Of a stretch of 64,000 nucleotides of DNA, positions 43,201 through 51,721 are shown piece after piece (position 1 is the first letter of the stretch; each line of letters opens with the position of its first letter). The position numbers and the translations under genes were made by a program. Where the stretch lies: positions 124,001 to 188,000 of the forward strand of contig NZ_JAFEVZ010000006.1 in assembly GCF_022802975.1 (NCBI RefSeq). The letters are read 5' to 3'. This DNA comes from Flavobacterium pectinovorum (GTDB lineage: Bacteria > Bacteroidota > Bacteroidia > Flavobacteriales > Flavobacteriaceae). The notes under the pieces were generated by a model. It did no database searches. It saw only the letters and a program-made list of their open reading frames with translations, and was not told where the DNA came from.

Positions 43201-44765
43201 TCCTGATTTGGAAGTCCGTAGCGGTAACCACGGCCACGGCCAATTGGCGTTGCCTGTTTTTCACCGTCTTTTACACACAATAAAATATCGTGTGCATTAG
43301 CATCTTCTTTATTTAAATAATAGGTATTATTGGTCGCAATTAATTTTACTTTGTGTTTCTGCGAAAACTCAATCAGGGTTTTATTGACACGATTTTCGTC
43401 TTCCTGATTGTGACGCATTACTTCCAGATAGAAATCTTCTCCAAATTGTTCCTTCCACCAAATTAAAGCTTCTTCGGCCTGGTTTTCACCGATGTTCAGA
43501 ATTTTACTCGGAATTTCTCCGTATAAATTCCCGGACAGAACCATAATGTCTTCTTTATATTTTTCGACAATATTTTTGTCAATCCTTGGTACATAATAGA
43601 AGCCTTCGGTGTAAGCAATCGAAGCCATTTTGGCCAGATTATGATAACCGGCTTTATTTTTAGCCAGTAAAACAACCTGATAACCGTTATCTTTTTTGCT
43701 TTTGTCTAAGTGATTTTCGCAGATATTAAATTCACAGCCTACAATTGGTTTTATTTCCGTCTCCGTTGGCTCCTCTCCTGCTTCAACCAAAGCTTTGTTT
43801 TTTCCGGAAGCGGCTTTATTATGATTCATCACGGCGCTCACAAAATGGAAAGCCCCCATCATGTTTCCGGTATCGGTCATGGCAACGGCCGGCATTCCGT
43901 TTTTGGCTGTGGCCGAAACAATATTCCCAATCCCGATAGTCGATTGAAGTACCGAAAACTGTGTATGATTGTGTAAATGTGCAAATTTTGCTGCTTTAAA
44001 ATCAGCTTTGACAGATTCTGAAACTACAGACGGCGTTTCATCAACTTGTAAAGCTTTAAGCTGTTCTCTGATTTTATCAGAAGCTGCTTTTAAATTGATG
44101 TGTTTTAAACCAATTAAAGGAAATTCCTGTGGATTTCTTTCCTGAAATTCTTTAAAATACTCTTTCGGAACGTCTAATTCTTCTTTGGTAAAAACCTCTC
44201 TTCTAACCAGTTCCAGAAAACAACGTGTAGTGGCCTCAACGTCGGCAGTTGCGTTGTGCGCTTCCGCAAAAGGTTTATCGAATAAATAACTATGTAATTC
44301 GGTCAGCGTTGGAAGCTTGAATTTTCCTCCACGCCCTCCGGGAAGCTTTAATAAGGAAGCCGTCACTTCGGTACAGGTATCTAAAACAGGCATTGAACTC
44401 ATTTGAGATTCTACTCCCATTCTATGAAATTCGGCACCCATAATATTAACGTCGAAACCTAAATTCTGACCAACGATAAATTTGGTTTTGCTTAAAGCGA
44501 TATTGAATTTCTCCAAAACTTCGGCCAGCGTAATTCCATCTGCTTCTGCCAATTCAGTTGAGATTCCGTGAATACGCTCGGCGTCGTACGGAATATTAAA
44601 TCCTTCGGGTTTTACCAAATAATCCTGATGTTCAACAAGCTGTCCCATTTCGTCATGAAGCTGCCATGCAATCTGTATACAGCGAGGCCAGTTATCAGAA
44701 TCGGTAATTGGTGCATCCCAGCGTTTTGGTAACCCGGTTGTTTCGGTATCGAATATTAAATACAT
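40227..44765 (-). CDS. dnaE: DNA polymerase III alpha subunit with N-terminal exonuclease
   Basis: A 1512-residue replicative polymerase. Residues 1 to about 200 are a DEDDh proofreading exonuclease (FDTETTGLP, VGQNLGFDVNIMGAEF, AHNATADVEATTRCF). The PHP domain starts FAHLHNHTQFSVLQS. The polymerase core has GPGRGSAAGSAVAY and PDIDIDFDDEGRG with the catalytic aspartates, and an OB fold (LHFAGIVSNVQRRVAKNGKEW) lies near the end. Fusion of DnaQ-like exonuclease to DnaE occurs in Bacteroidota. The frame is open to 44795, but the exonuclease fold begins MYLIFDTETTG, so ATG 44765 is the start. Confidence 0.95.
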   Translation of the reverse strand: MYLIFDTETTGLPKRWDAPITDSDNWPRCIQIAWQLHDEMGQLVEHQDYLVKPEGFNIPYDAERIHGISTELAEADGITLAEVLEKFNIALSKTKFIVGQNLGFDVNIMGAEFHRMGVESQMSSMPVLDTCTEVTASLLKLPGGRGGKFKLPTLTELHSYLFDKPFAEAHNATADVEATTRCFLELVRREVFTKEELDVPKEYFKEFQERNPQEFPLIGLKHINLKAASDKIREQLKALQVDETPSVVSESVKADFKAAKFAHLHNHTQFSVLQSTIGIGNIVSATAKNGMPAVAMTDTGNMMGAFHFVSAVMNHNKAASGKNKALVEAGEEPTETEIKPIVGCEFNICENHLDKSKKDNGYQVVLLAKNKAGYHNLAKMASIAYTEGFYYVPRIDKNIVEKYKEDIMVLSGNLYGEIPSKILNIGENQAEEALIWWKEQFGEDFYLEVMRHNQEDENRVNKTLIEFSQKHKVKLIATNNTYYLNKEDANAHDILLCVKDGEKQATPIGRGRGYRYGLPNQEYYYKSEEEMKKLFADLPEAIINIQEIIDKVEGYSLYRDVLLPKFDIPEEFFVAEDEADGGVRGENKYLRHLTMEGAKRRYGEITESIQERLDFELLTISNSGYPGYFLIVQDFIAEARKMDVSVGPGRGSAAGSAVAYCLGITNIDPIKYDLLFERFLNPDRVSMPDIDIDFDDEGRGRVMDYVINKYGQKQVAQIITYGKMATKSAIRDTARVLDLPLFEADRIAKLIPGMMPSKWNLARFISESEEEVKKALRSDEFDNVKELIAIANEGDLAGETIQQAKILEGSMRNTGIHACGVIITPSDITNYVPVTTAKDSDLYVTQFDNSVAESAGLLKMDFLGLKTLTLIKDTVKLVKYRTNIDLDPDTFPIDDEETYALFQRGETVGIFQYESPGMQKYMKDLKPTVFGDLIAMNALYRPGPLEYIPSFVRRKNGDEEIKYDLDACAEYLSETYGITVYQEQVMLLSQSLAGFTKGEADVLRKAMGKKQKDVLDKMKPKFVEQASAKGHDAKVLEKIWKDWEAFASYAFNKSHSTCYAWIAYQTAYLKAHYPAEYMAAVLSNNMNDIKQVSFFMEECKRMGLQVLGPCVNESYYKFTVNDDYAVRFGMGAIKGVGSGAVATIVESRKDGRYKSIFDLAKRIDLRAANKKAIENLALAGGFDSFEGTTRAQYFHDDGDGITFYEKAMRYGSKFQENENSSQVSLFGETSEVQIAEPVVPPCEDWSTMEKLAKEKEVVGIYISGHPLDDFRFEMKYFCNARLEALKSMDQYVGKNLHFAGIVSNVQRRVAKNGKEWASFNLEGYDESFEFKIFGEEYLSFHRYLLPNNFVFFKILIKDGWVNRDTGKKSEPRMQFVDAKQLQDVLGLFAKKLILLLNIKDLHAEFIHKLSHLFSENKGEDSVTFEIMELENIKRLVEVETTNEFEESENAVFTDENDDADVVLEDAKIKEVTEVEEIKVVTKLTMPSRRLKVKISTELLQELEKMQINFKLN

Positions 44766-44869
44766 AGAGTTTAAATAGCAAAAATTAAATTCCAAATTCC
44801 AATTTTTTCAATACAAACACCTGATTATATGGAGTATAAAAAATTGCTTTGTAGAAAATGAAAGAAGTT

Positions 44870-44877
44870 CAAATTTA
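44870..44877 (-). promoter_or_regulatory. Promoter box of dnaE
   Basis: TAAATTTG on the reverse strand, about 105 bp before ATG 44765. The non-coding stretch 44878-45331 is AT-rich and shows no gene or strong hairpin, only another TAAATTTG on the forward strand at 45168-45175. Confidence 0.45.
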
Positions 44878-45331
44878 CGCTTTTTTTGGAGAAAGAAAAT
44901 GGATATTTTCCTAAAAAGGTATTCTTATTAAGTAATCAGTTTTTATCATAAAATCCATAAAATTTCATAAAATTTCACTTCTTGGATGTCGTAGTATTTA
45001 TGCGCTTTATTGAATCTAAATAATGACTAAAAAACAACTCAAAAAACACCCATAAATTTAAAAAACAGGCTTTCTAAAAAGAAATCAAAACTAACAATTA
45101 TTACTATTTTTATTTGATTTGTTACATTTTTTCAAATTAAACACGCTATTTTGTAGTGTTTTTGAAATAAATTTGCAAACTATTAAAATCAAAACCAATT
45201 AAGTAAAATTTAAGCAGAAAAAGGAATTCAAAATCAGTTTTCTTTTCATCATCCGATCAAAATTAAACGCATAAAAGCCTGTCGGCAATTTGTATTTTAG
45301 TTTGGGTATCGTATATAATGAAATATTGAAA

Positions 45332-45361
45332 TTGACGTTTTTGTATCTTTTTTTACTTTTG
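45332..45361 (+). promoter_or_regulatory. Promoter of the leucine locus
   Basis: TTG (45332-45334), exactly 19 bp, TACTTTTG (45354-45361): a complete match to TTG-N19-TAnnTTTG. Transcription should start near 45367, about 57 bp before leuC. Confidence 0.88.
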
Positions 45362-45374
45362 TTTTGCTAATATA

Positions 45375-45422
45375 ATGAACAGGATAACTGTGCTTATAGA
45401 AATTACAATTAAAAAAAAATAA
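45375..45422 (+). CDS. Possible leader peptide, Ile/Val/Leu-rich
   Basis: ATG 45375 opens a 15-codon frame [15 protein letters not shown] whose stop ends 2 bp before the leuC ATG. Six of 15 residues are branched-chain amino acids. It begins about 8 nt after the predicted transcript start. It could couple leuC translation to branched-chain amino acid supply. There is no room for a terminator hairpin, and isoleucine is common in AT-rich DNA, so the call is tentative. Confidence 0.4.
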   Translation: MNRITVLIEITIKKK

Positions 45423-45424
45423 AA

Positions 45425-46819
45425 ATGAGTAAGACATTATTTGACAAAGTATGGGATTCACACGTTGTGCGTAAAATTGAAGATGGACCAGATGTGTTTT
45501 TTATTGACCGTCATTTCATTCATGAAGTTACAAGTCCTGTTGCTTTTTTAGGATTAAAATCAAGAGGCGTTAACGTTTTATACCCGGAACGTACTTTTGC
45601 AACTGCAGACCACAATACCCCAACTATAAACCAACATCTACCGGTAGCGGATGCTTTATCAGCAAACCAGCTGAAAGCACTTGAAGACAATGCGAACGAA
45701 TACGGAATTTCGCACTGGGGATTAGGTCACCAAAAAAATGGAATTGTACACGTAGTTGGTCCTGAAAACGGAATTACTTTGCCAGGCGCTACTATTGTAT
45801 GCGGGGATTCGCATACGTCTACTCACGGAGCCTTCGGAGCTATCGCTTTTGGTATCGGAACTTCTGAGGTTGAAATGGTGCTTTCTACTCAATGTATTAT
45901 GCAGCCTAAACCAAAGAAAATGCGTATCAACGTAAACGGTCAATTAAGTAAAGGTGTTGGCCCAAAAGACGTTGCGCTTTATATTATTGCTCAATTGACT
46001 ACTTCCGGAGGAACAGGATACTTTGCTGAATATGCAGGAAATGTATTCGAAGAAATGACTATGGAAGGCCGTATGACTGTGTGTAACCTTTCTATCGAAA
46101 TGGGTGCTCGTGGAGGTATGATTGCTCCTGACCAGACTACTTTTGATTTTCTTGAAGGAAGACTTTATGCTCCAAAAGGAGACGTTTGGACTAAAGCAGT
46201 CGAATACTGGAAAACTTTAAAAACGGATGCAGATGCTGTTTTTGATGCTGAATTAAACATCAAAGCAGAAGATATCGAACCAATGATTACTTATGGTACT
46301 AACCCTGGTATGGGAATTGGTATCTCTAAACATATTCCAAGCGCCGATCAGGTTGAAGGCGGAGAAGAAACCTATAAAAAATCATTAGCCTATATGGGCT
46401 TTGAAGAAGACGACGTTATGATTGGAAAACCAATTGACTACGTTTTCTTAGGAAGCTGTACAAACGGCCGTATCGAAGATTTTAGAGCTTTCGCAGAAAT
46501 TGTAAAAGGCCGTAAAAAAGCAGACAATGTTACTGCCTGGTTAGTTCCGGGTTCTCACGTTGTTGAAGCTCAGATTAAAGAAGAAGGAATTTTAGATATT
46601 TTGACTGAAGCTGGTTTTGTATTACGTCAGCCTGGATGTTCTGCTTGTTTAGCAATGAACGATGATAAAGTTCCTGCAGGAAAATATGCTGTAAGTACTT
46701 CAAACAGAAACTTTGAAGGACGTCAGGGTCCTGGTTCAAGAACTTTATTGGCAAGTCCAATTATGGCGGCGGCAGCTGCTGTTACAGGGAAACTGACAGA
46801 TCCGAGAGAATTGTTTTAA
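45425..46819 (+). CDS. leuC: 3-isopropylmalate dehydratase large subunit
   Basis: A 464-residue aconitase-fold enzyme that isomerises 2- to 3-isopropylmalate in leucine synthesis, together with LeuD. Fe-S cysteines are in [16 protein letters not shown] and [16 protein letters not shown]. Other marks are ATADHNTPT and [14 protein letters not shown]. The length matches bacterial LeuC. It is the first gene after a consensus promoter and a possible leader peptide. Downstream, leuD is separated from it by an inserted four-helix-bundle gene and repeat DNA, unlike the usual adjacent leuCD. Confidence 0.96.
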   Translation: MSKTLFDKVWDSHVVRKIEDGPDVFFIDRHFIHEVTSPVAFLGLKSRGVNVLYPERTFATADHNTPTINQHLPVADALSANQLKALEDNANEYGISHWGLGHQKNGIVHVVGPENGITLPGATIVCGDSHTSTHGAFGAIAFGIGTSEVEMVLSTQCIMQPKPKKMRINVNGQLSKGVGPKDVALYIIAQLTTSGGTGYFAEYAGNVFEEMTMEGRMTVCNLSIEMGARGGMIAPDQTTFDFLEGRLYAPKGDVWTKAVEYWKTLKTDADAVFDAELNIKAEDIEPMITYGTNPGMGIGISKHIPSADQVEGGEETYKKSLAYMGFEEDDVMIGKPIDYVFLGSCTNGRIEDFRAFAEIVKGRKKADNVTAWLVPGSHVVEAQIKEEGILDILTEAGFVLRQPGCSACLAMNDDKVPAGKYAVSTSNRNFEGRQGPGSRTLLASPIMAAAAAVTGKLTDPRELF

Positions 46820-46893
46820 TAGCTGTGGGCTTTCGGTTATGAGCTTTCAGCCTACTGCCAAAAGCCCATGGCTGACAGCCGATAGTCGCAAAA
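46820..46893. repeat. Repeat words flanking the four-helix-bundle gene, left
   Basis: Contains GGGCTTTCGG, CTGCCAAAAGCCCATGG and GACAGCCGATAG, related to the right flank 47254-47309 (CCAAAGCCCAAAGCCCAAAG, GACTGCCAAAA). Confidence 0.5.
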
Positions 46894-47253
46894 ATGAGAG
46901 ATTTTAGAAAATATAATGTTTGGCAAGAAAGTCATTTGTTTACACTCGAAGTTTATCAGGTAACAAAAGAATTTCCAAAAGAAGAATTATTTGGATTAAC
47001 AAGTCAATTGAGAAGAGCAGTTTCTTCTATTCCAACAAATTTCGCCGAAGGTTGTGGATCTAATTCTGAAAAAGAATTTGCAAGATATTTGAATATTACA
47101 ATTGCTTCCTGCTCAGAAGTGGAGTATTTATTATTACTTACTTCTGACTTGAAATATTTAAAACCTGAATTTCATCAGACTTTAGAAAGCAAAGTAATTC
47201 AAATTAGAAAACAGATTTATCAATTAAGACTAAAATTAAATCAACAAAATTAA
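46894..47253 (+). CDS. Four-helix-bundle (S23/intervening-sequence type) protein
   Basis: A 119-residue all-helical protein of the 23S rRNA intervening-sequence family: the opening FRKYNVWQESHLFTLEVYQVTKEFP, then FGLTSQLRRAVSSIPTNFAEGCG and EFARYLNITIASCSEVEYLL are its consensus. Relatives occur in 23S rRNA insertions and, as Avd, in diversity-generating retroelements, where they bind nucleic acid. Here it sits inside the leucine locus between leuC and leuD, with repeat words on both sides, so it seems to have been inserted there as a small mobile or repeat-associated unit. A second, broken copy of the family is at 53625. Confidence 0.88.
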   Translation: MRDFRKYNVWQESHLFTLEVYQVTKEFPKEELFGLTSQLRRAVSSIPTNFAEGCGSNSEKEFARYLNITIASCSEVEYLLLLTSDLKYLKPEFHQTLESKVIQIRKQIYQLRLKLNQQN

Positions 47254-47309
47254 CGCAGTATTTGCCAAAGCCCAAAGCCCAAAGCCGACTGCCAAAAAAA
47301 CAAATAAAA
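47254..47309. repeat. Repeat words flanking the four-helix-bundle gene, right
   Basis: Three tandem AAAGCCC words and GCCGACTGCCAAAAAAAC precede the leuD ATG. They match words on the left side of the inserted gene. Confidence 0.5.
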
Positions 47310-47906
47310 ATGGCATACGATAAATTTAATATACTTACCAGCAGTGCAGTGCCGCTGCCAATCGAGAACGTAGATACAGATCAGATCATCCCGGCTCGTT
47401 TCTTAAAAGCTACAAAACGTGAAGGTTTTGGAGACAACCTTTTTAGAGACTGGAGATACAACGGAGACGATACTCCAAAAGCAGATTTCGTCCTGAATGA
47501 TTCAACTTACAGTGGAAAAATTCTTGTTGGAGGAAAAAACTTCGGTTCAGGATCTTCAAGAGAGCATGCTGCATGGGCGGTTTACGATTACGGTTTTAGA
47601 GCTGTAGTTTCCAGTTTCTTTGCTGATATCTTCAAAGGAAACTGTTTAAATATTGGTGTTTTACCGGTACAAATCAGCCCTGAGTTTTCTGAAACTATTT
47701 TCAAAGCTATCGAAGCTGATCCTAAAACAGAATTAGAAATCAATTTACCAAATCAAACCATTACTTTATTATCAACTGGTCAGCAAGAATCTTTTGCAAT
47801 CAACGGATACAAAAAGAACAATATGATTAACGGCTTTGATGATATTGATTATTTACAAAATATTAAGGAAGATATTAAAGCTTTTGCTGACAAACTTCCT
47901 TACTAA
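47310..47906 (+). CDS. leuD: 3-isopropylmalate dehydratase small subunit
   Basis: A 198-residue partner of LeuC. Visible marks are PIENVDTDQIIPARFLKATKREGFG and the swivel-domain loop GGKNFGSGSSREHAAWAVYDYGF. It completes the isopropylmalate isomerase active site. The frame is open back to 47262, but that part is repeat DNA encoding a Lys/Pro-rich nonsense-like extension, so ATG 47310 (MAYDKFNIL) is taken. A strong hairpin with a T run follows 17 bp after the stop. Confidence 0.95.
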   Translation: MAYDKFNILTSSAVPLPIENVDTDQIIPARFLKATKREGFGDNLFRDWRYNGDDTPKADFVLNDSTYSGKILVGGKNFGSGSSREHAAWAVYDYGFRAVVSSFFADIFKGNCLNIGVLPVQISPEFSETIFKAIEADPKTELEINLPNQTITLLSTGQQESFAINGYKKNNMINGFDDIDYLQNIKEDIKAFADKLPY

Positions 47907-47923
47907 ACACAACCAACTCAAAC

Positions 47924-47972
47924 GCAGTTACGCAAGTTTCAACCCTACAGTTGGACTTCGTAACTGCTTTTT
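47924..47972 (+). terminator. Terminator after leuD
   Basis: GCAGTTACG pairs with CGTAACTGC, with further inner pairing (AAGTTTCAAC / GTTGGACTT) and a TTTTT tail. It suggests that at least part of the transcript ends before the methyltransferase and leuA genes. Confidence 0.75.
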
Positions 47973-48012
47973 ACAATTTTATGAATTTCGATAGTTCAAC
48001 AATTCTATTCAG

Positions 48013-48804
48013 ATGAAAGGCAATAAACACATTGAAAGAGACGGACAAAATGCCACAAAAATATTTGACAGTAGAAGTTTAGTAAAAGATTATCGAAATT
48101 TAATTCAGGTTTTAAAACCGGGAATTACGGTATTGGATATTGGGTGCGGAACCGGTTCTATTTCTAAAGATATTGCAAATTACATTGGCAAAGACGGAAA
48201 AGTTATTGGCATAGATAACACAGAAACTACTATCAAAAGCGGAAAAGAGTCTTATCAGTCTATTACAAACTTAGAATTAATCAGCGTTGATTTATTTGAG
48301 TATAATCCGGAAGTAAAATTTGATTTGATTATTTCAGCCAGAACATTGCAATGGTTAAGCAATCCGAAGGAAGCCTTGATAAAAATGAAATCATTATTGA
48401 AGCCAAATGGACAAATTTCGATTCTTGATTATGATCATACAAATCTCGTTTGGAATCCGTCACCTCCGGAAAGCATGAAGGAATTTTATAAAACTTTTCT
48501 AAAGTGGAGACAAGACGCCGGAATGAATAATAAAATTGCTGAAGACTTACCAGAATTATTAAGAGAAGCAGGTTTTCATTCTATTGAGAAAATAAATTCG
48601 GATGAAATTTATAACCGGGAAGATCTGGATTTTAAATCAAAAGCAGGAATTTGGTCAAAAGTAGCCGGCTCAACACAAATGGTTGAAGAAGGTTATTTAG
48701 ATAATGCTTTGAGATTAAAAGCCATTGAAGAATACAATAATTGGATTGAAAATTCAGCATTTTCAATGACAATGAAGTTAAATGAAGTAAGAGGAAAACT
48801 ATAA
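48013..48804 (+). CDS. Class I SAM-dependent methyltransferase
   Basis: A 263-residue methyltransferase of the UbiE/trans-aconitate type. The SAM site is VLDIGCGTGSISKDIANYIG, followed by VIGIDNTETTIKSGKES and FDLIISARTLQWLSNPKEAL. After residue 150 it has an insertion typical of small-molecule enzymes. The substrate is unknown. It lies inside the leucine locus, after the leuD terminator and 51 bp before the leuA-like gene, and whether it has any part in the pathway is unclear. Confidence 0.85.
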   Translation: MKGNKHIERDGQNATKIFDSRSLVKDYRNLIQVLKPGITVLDIGCGTGSISKDIANYIGKDGKVIGIDNTETTIKSGKESYQSITNLELISVDLFEYNPEVKFDLIISARTLQWLSNPKEALIKMKSLLKPNGQISILDYDHTNLVWNPSPPESMKEFYKTFLKWRQDAGMNNKIAEDLPELLREAGFHSIEKINSDEIYNREDLDFKSKAGIWSKVAGSTQMVEEGYLDNALRLKAIEEYNNWIENSAFSMTMKLNEVRGKL

Positions 48805-48855
48805 CAACAACACAACTAAAAATTTCACTTTTAAAAAGAAATTTAGAAAAGGAAC

Positions 48856-50376
48856 ATGGAAAAAAGAAAAATTGAAATAATGGATACAACACTCCGTGAC
48901 GGCGAACAAACCTCAGGAGTATCTTTTTCTGCCGCAGAAAAACTAACCATTGCACAATTGTTGTTGGAAGAATTAAATATTGACAGAATCGAAATTGCCT
49001 CAGCACGTGTAAGCGAAGGCGAATTTCAGGCCGTAAAAGGCATCACTTCATGGGCTGAAGAAAAAGGATATATTAACAGAATTGAAGTTCTTTCTTTTGT
49101 AGACGGTGGTATTTCAATTGAATGGATGAAAAAAGCAGGAGCCAAAGTGCAGAATTTATTGACCAAAGGCTCAATGAATCACTTAACGCATCAACTAAAA
49201 AAAACTCCGGAACAGCATTTTTCTGAAATTGCCCAAATTATCGCTTTAGCAAAAGAGAACAATATTGAAACCAATGTTTACCTGGAAGACTGGAGTAACG
49301 GAATGCGAAATTCTCCTGAATATGTTTTTGATTTCCTTGATTTTTTAGCAACCCAGCCAATTAAAAGAATATTACTTCCGGATACTTTAGGCGTATTAAT
49401 CCCGTCTTTAGCTTTTGAATTTATTTCTAAAATAAAAGCCAAATATCCACAGATTCATTTCGATTTTCATGCACATAACGATTACGACTTGAGCGTTGCC
49501 AATGTAATGGAAGCTATAAAAGCCGGTATTAACGGGCTTCACGTAACCGTAAACGGAATGGGAGAACGTGCCGGAAACGCTCCGCTTGAAAGTACTGTTG
49601 CAGTAATAAACGATTATTTACCAGAAGTAAAAATCAACATCAAAGAAACCTCTTTATATACAGTTAGTAAATTAGTAGAAACTTTTACAGGCTACAGGAT
49701 TCCGGCAAACAAACCTATTGTTGGAGATAATGTTTTTACACAAACCGCCGGAATTCACGCTGACGGAGACAACAAAAACAATTTATATTTTAATGATTTA
49801 CTTCCGGAACGATTTGGAAGAAAACGAAAATATGCGCTGGGAAAAACTTCCGGAAAAGCCAATATCGAAAAAAATCTTCAGGAATTAGGTTTAAAATTAA
49901 ATCAGGAAGATTTAAAATTGGTTACCCAAAGAATCATCGAACTGGGTGACAAAAAAGAAACTGTAACAAAAGAAGATCTTCCATACATTATTTCGGATGT
50001 TTTGGACAGTCATACCTACGAGGAAAAAATCACCATCGAATCCTACATATTAGTCCATTCTAAAGGAATGCGTCCTTCAACTACCTTATGCCTAAAAATT
50101 GACGGAGAAGTTATTGAAGAGCATGCTCAGGGAGACGGTCAGTTTGACGCTTTTATGAATGCGTTAACCAAAATTTACAAAAGCAAAAAACTAACACTTC
50201 CGAAATTAATTGACTATGCGGTAAGAATCCCACCAGGAAGTAGTTCTGATGCTTTATGCGAAACTATTATTACCTGGGTAAACAACGGAAAAGAATTCAA
50301 AACCCGCGGATTAGATTCGGATCAGACTGTTGCAGCCATTATTGCGACCCAAAAAATGCTGAATGTGATTACTTAA
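48856..50376 (+). CDS. leuA: 2-isopropylmalate synthase-like enzyme
   Basis: A 506-residue member of the DRE-TIM metallolyase family: MDTTLRDGEQTSGVSFSAAEKL binds metal and substrate, HFDFHAHNDYDLSVANVMEAI and HVTVNGMGERAGNAPLE supply the metal-ligand histidines and catalytic loop. The C-terminal part is the allosteric LeuA dimer domain. It should condense acetyl-CoA with 2-oxoisovalerate, the first step of leucine synthesis. Sequence detail also allows a citramalate or homocitrate synthase role. Placement between leuD and leuB favours LeuA. The product choice is inferred from context. Confidence 0.85.
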   Translation: MEKRKIEIMDTTLRDGEQTSGVSFSAAEKLTIAQLLLEELNIDRIEIASARVSEGEFQAVKGITSWAEEKGYINRIEVLSFVDGGISIEWMKKAGAKVQNLLTKGSMNHLTHQLKKTPEQHFSEIAQIIALAKENNIETNVYLEDWSNGMRNSPEYVFDFLDFLATQPIKRILLPDTLGVLIPSLAFEFISKIKAKYPQIHFDFHAHNDYDLSVANVMEAIKAGINGLHVTVNGMGERAGNAPLESTVAVINDYLPEVKINIKETSLYTVSKLVETFTGYRIPANKPIVGDNVFTQTAGIHADGDNKNNLYFNDLLPERFGRKRKYALGKTSGKANIEKNLQELGLKLNQEDLKLVTQRIIELGDKKETVTKEDLPYIISDVLDSHTYEEKITIESYILVHSKGMRPSTTLCLKIDGEVIEEHAQGDGQFDAFMNALTKIYKSKKLTLPKLIDYAVRIPPGSSSDALCETIITWVNNGKEFKTRGLDSDQTVAAIIATQKMLNVIT

Positions 50377-50526
50377 GTTGCTAAGATTCTAAGCTACTAA
50401 GTTTTTTTGCTTTGAACTTAGAATCTCATCAACTCAAACCTTTAAAAATAAAAAACTAAGCCACTAAGAATGAAAAAACTTAGAACCTTAGCAACTCAGA
50501 ATCTTAAAACCTTAAAAAAATATAGA
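50377..50526. repeat. CTAAGATTCTAAG repeat before leuB
   Basis: The leuA-leuB gap holds several copies and complements of TTGCTAAGATTCTAAG and CACTAAG. The leuB frame runs through part of it without being coding. Confidence 0.65.
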
Positions 50527-51582
50527 ATGAAATTAAACATAGCCCTTTTAGCCGGAGACGGAATCGGACCAGAAGTAATTGATCAGGCAGTAAAAGTATC
50601 AGATGCTGTTGCACAAAAATTTGGACATGAAATCACATGGAAACCAGCTTTAACCGGTGCTGCTGCAATTGATGCAGTAGGTGAGCCTTATCCGGATTCT
50701 ACACATGAAGTTTGTAAAAATGCTGATGCCGTTCTTTTTGGAGCGATTGGACACCCTAAATACGACAACGATCCTTCTGCACCTGTAAGACCAGAACAAG
50801 GTTTGTTAAAAATGCGTAAAGCATTAGGTTTGTTCGCAAACGTAAGACCAACTTTTACATTCCCTTCTTTATTAGATAAATCTCCATTAAAAAGAGAAAG
50901 AATTGAAGGAACTGACTTAGTTTTCTTAAGAGAATTAACAGGCGGTATTTACTTTGGCGAAAAAGGAAGAAAAGACAACGGAGATACTGCTTTTGATAAC
51001 TGCGTTTACACCAGAGCTGAAGTACAGCGTTTAGCAAAAAAAGGTTTCGAATTGGCCATGACACGTTCTAAAAAACTATGTTGTGTTGACAAAGCAAACG
51101 TTTTAGAAACTTCACGTTTATGGAGAGAAACAGTTCAGGCAATGGAAAAAGATTATCCGGAAGTTGAAGTAAGCTACGAGTTTGTTGACGCAGTTGCAAT
51201 GCGTTTGGTACAATGGCCAAACTCTTATGATGTATTGATTACTGAAAATTTATTTGGAGATATCTTAACAGATGAAGCTTCTGTAATTTCGGGCTCAATG
51301 GGATTAATGCCTTCTGCCTCTATGGGAGCTGAAGTATCTTTATTTGAACCTATTCACGGTTCTTACCCACAAGCTACAGGATTAAACATTGCCAATCCAA
51401 TGGCTACTGTTTTATCTGCTGCTATGATGTTCGAAAACTTCGGATTGATGGAAGAAGGAAAAGCAATGAGAGATGCTGTAAACAAAGCTTTAGAAGCCGG
51501 AGTAGTTACTGAAGACTTGGCTGATGGAGGAAAAGCATACGGCACTAAAGAAGTAGGCGACTGGTTAGCCGCAAATATATAA
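50527..51582 (+). CDS. leuB: 3-isopropylmalate dehydrogenase
   Basis: A 351-residue NAD-dependent enzyme of the beta-decarboxylating dehydrogenase family, third step of leucine synthesis. Marks: [67 protein letters not shown] (catalytic lysine) and [25 protein letters not shown]. The frame is open to 50470, but those 19 residues come from repeat DNA, so ATG 50527 ([12 protein letters not shown]) is preferred. Confidence 0.95.
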   Translation: MKLNIALLAGDGIGPEVIDQAVKVSDAVAQKFGHEITWKPALTGAAAIDAVGEPYPDSTHEVCKNADAVLFGAIGHPKYDNDPSAPVRPEQGLLKMRKALGLFANVRPTFTFPSLLDKSPLKRERIEGTDLVFLRELTGGIYFGEKGRKDNGDTAFDNCVYTRAEVQRLAKKGFELAMTRSKKLCCVDKANVLETSRLWRETVQAMEKDYPEVEVSYEFVDAVAMRLVQWPNSYDVLITENLFGDILTDEASVISGSMGLMPSASMGAEVSLFEPIHGSYPQATGLNIANPMATVLSAAMMFENFGLMEEGKAMRDAVNKALEAGVVTEDLADGGKAYGTKEVGDWLAANI

Positions 51583-51593
51583 TTATTTTTATC

Positions 51594-51653
51594 GTAGAGG
51601 CGCACAGCAGTGCGTCTCCTCGGTATGTTAGACGCACTGCAGTGCGCCTCTAC
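51594..51653. repeat. GTAGAGGCGCAC hairpin
   Basis: Arms 51594-51616 and 51631-51653 pair over 23 bp with one mismatch. The repeat is GC-rich against its surroundings and resembles dispersed REP-like hairpins. Confidence 0.75.
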
Positions 51654-51670
51654 AGAAAAATTACCACACA

Positions 51671-51704
51671 AAAAAAGGGATCAACTTTCGTTGATCCCTT
51701 TTAT
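51671..51704. terminator. Bidirectional terminator between leuB and RRM gene
   Basis: AAAAAGGGATCAAC pairs with GTTGATCCCTTTT around TTTC. The A and T runs serve the convergent genes on both sides. Confidence 0.85.
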
Positions 51705-51721
51705 ATATTTAGAAAAAAATA

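Noticed and set aside
44878-45331. Possible gene or riboswitch upstream of leuC
   Set aside because: No frame with protein-like composition and no strong conserved hairpin or known riboswitch motif was seen in this AT-rich stretch.
48632-49006. Reverse 124-residue frame across the methyltransferase/leuA junction
   Set aside because: It spans two confident forward genes and their gap, with a Phe/Leu-rich antisense composition.
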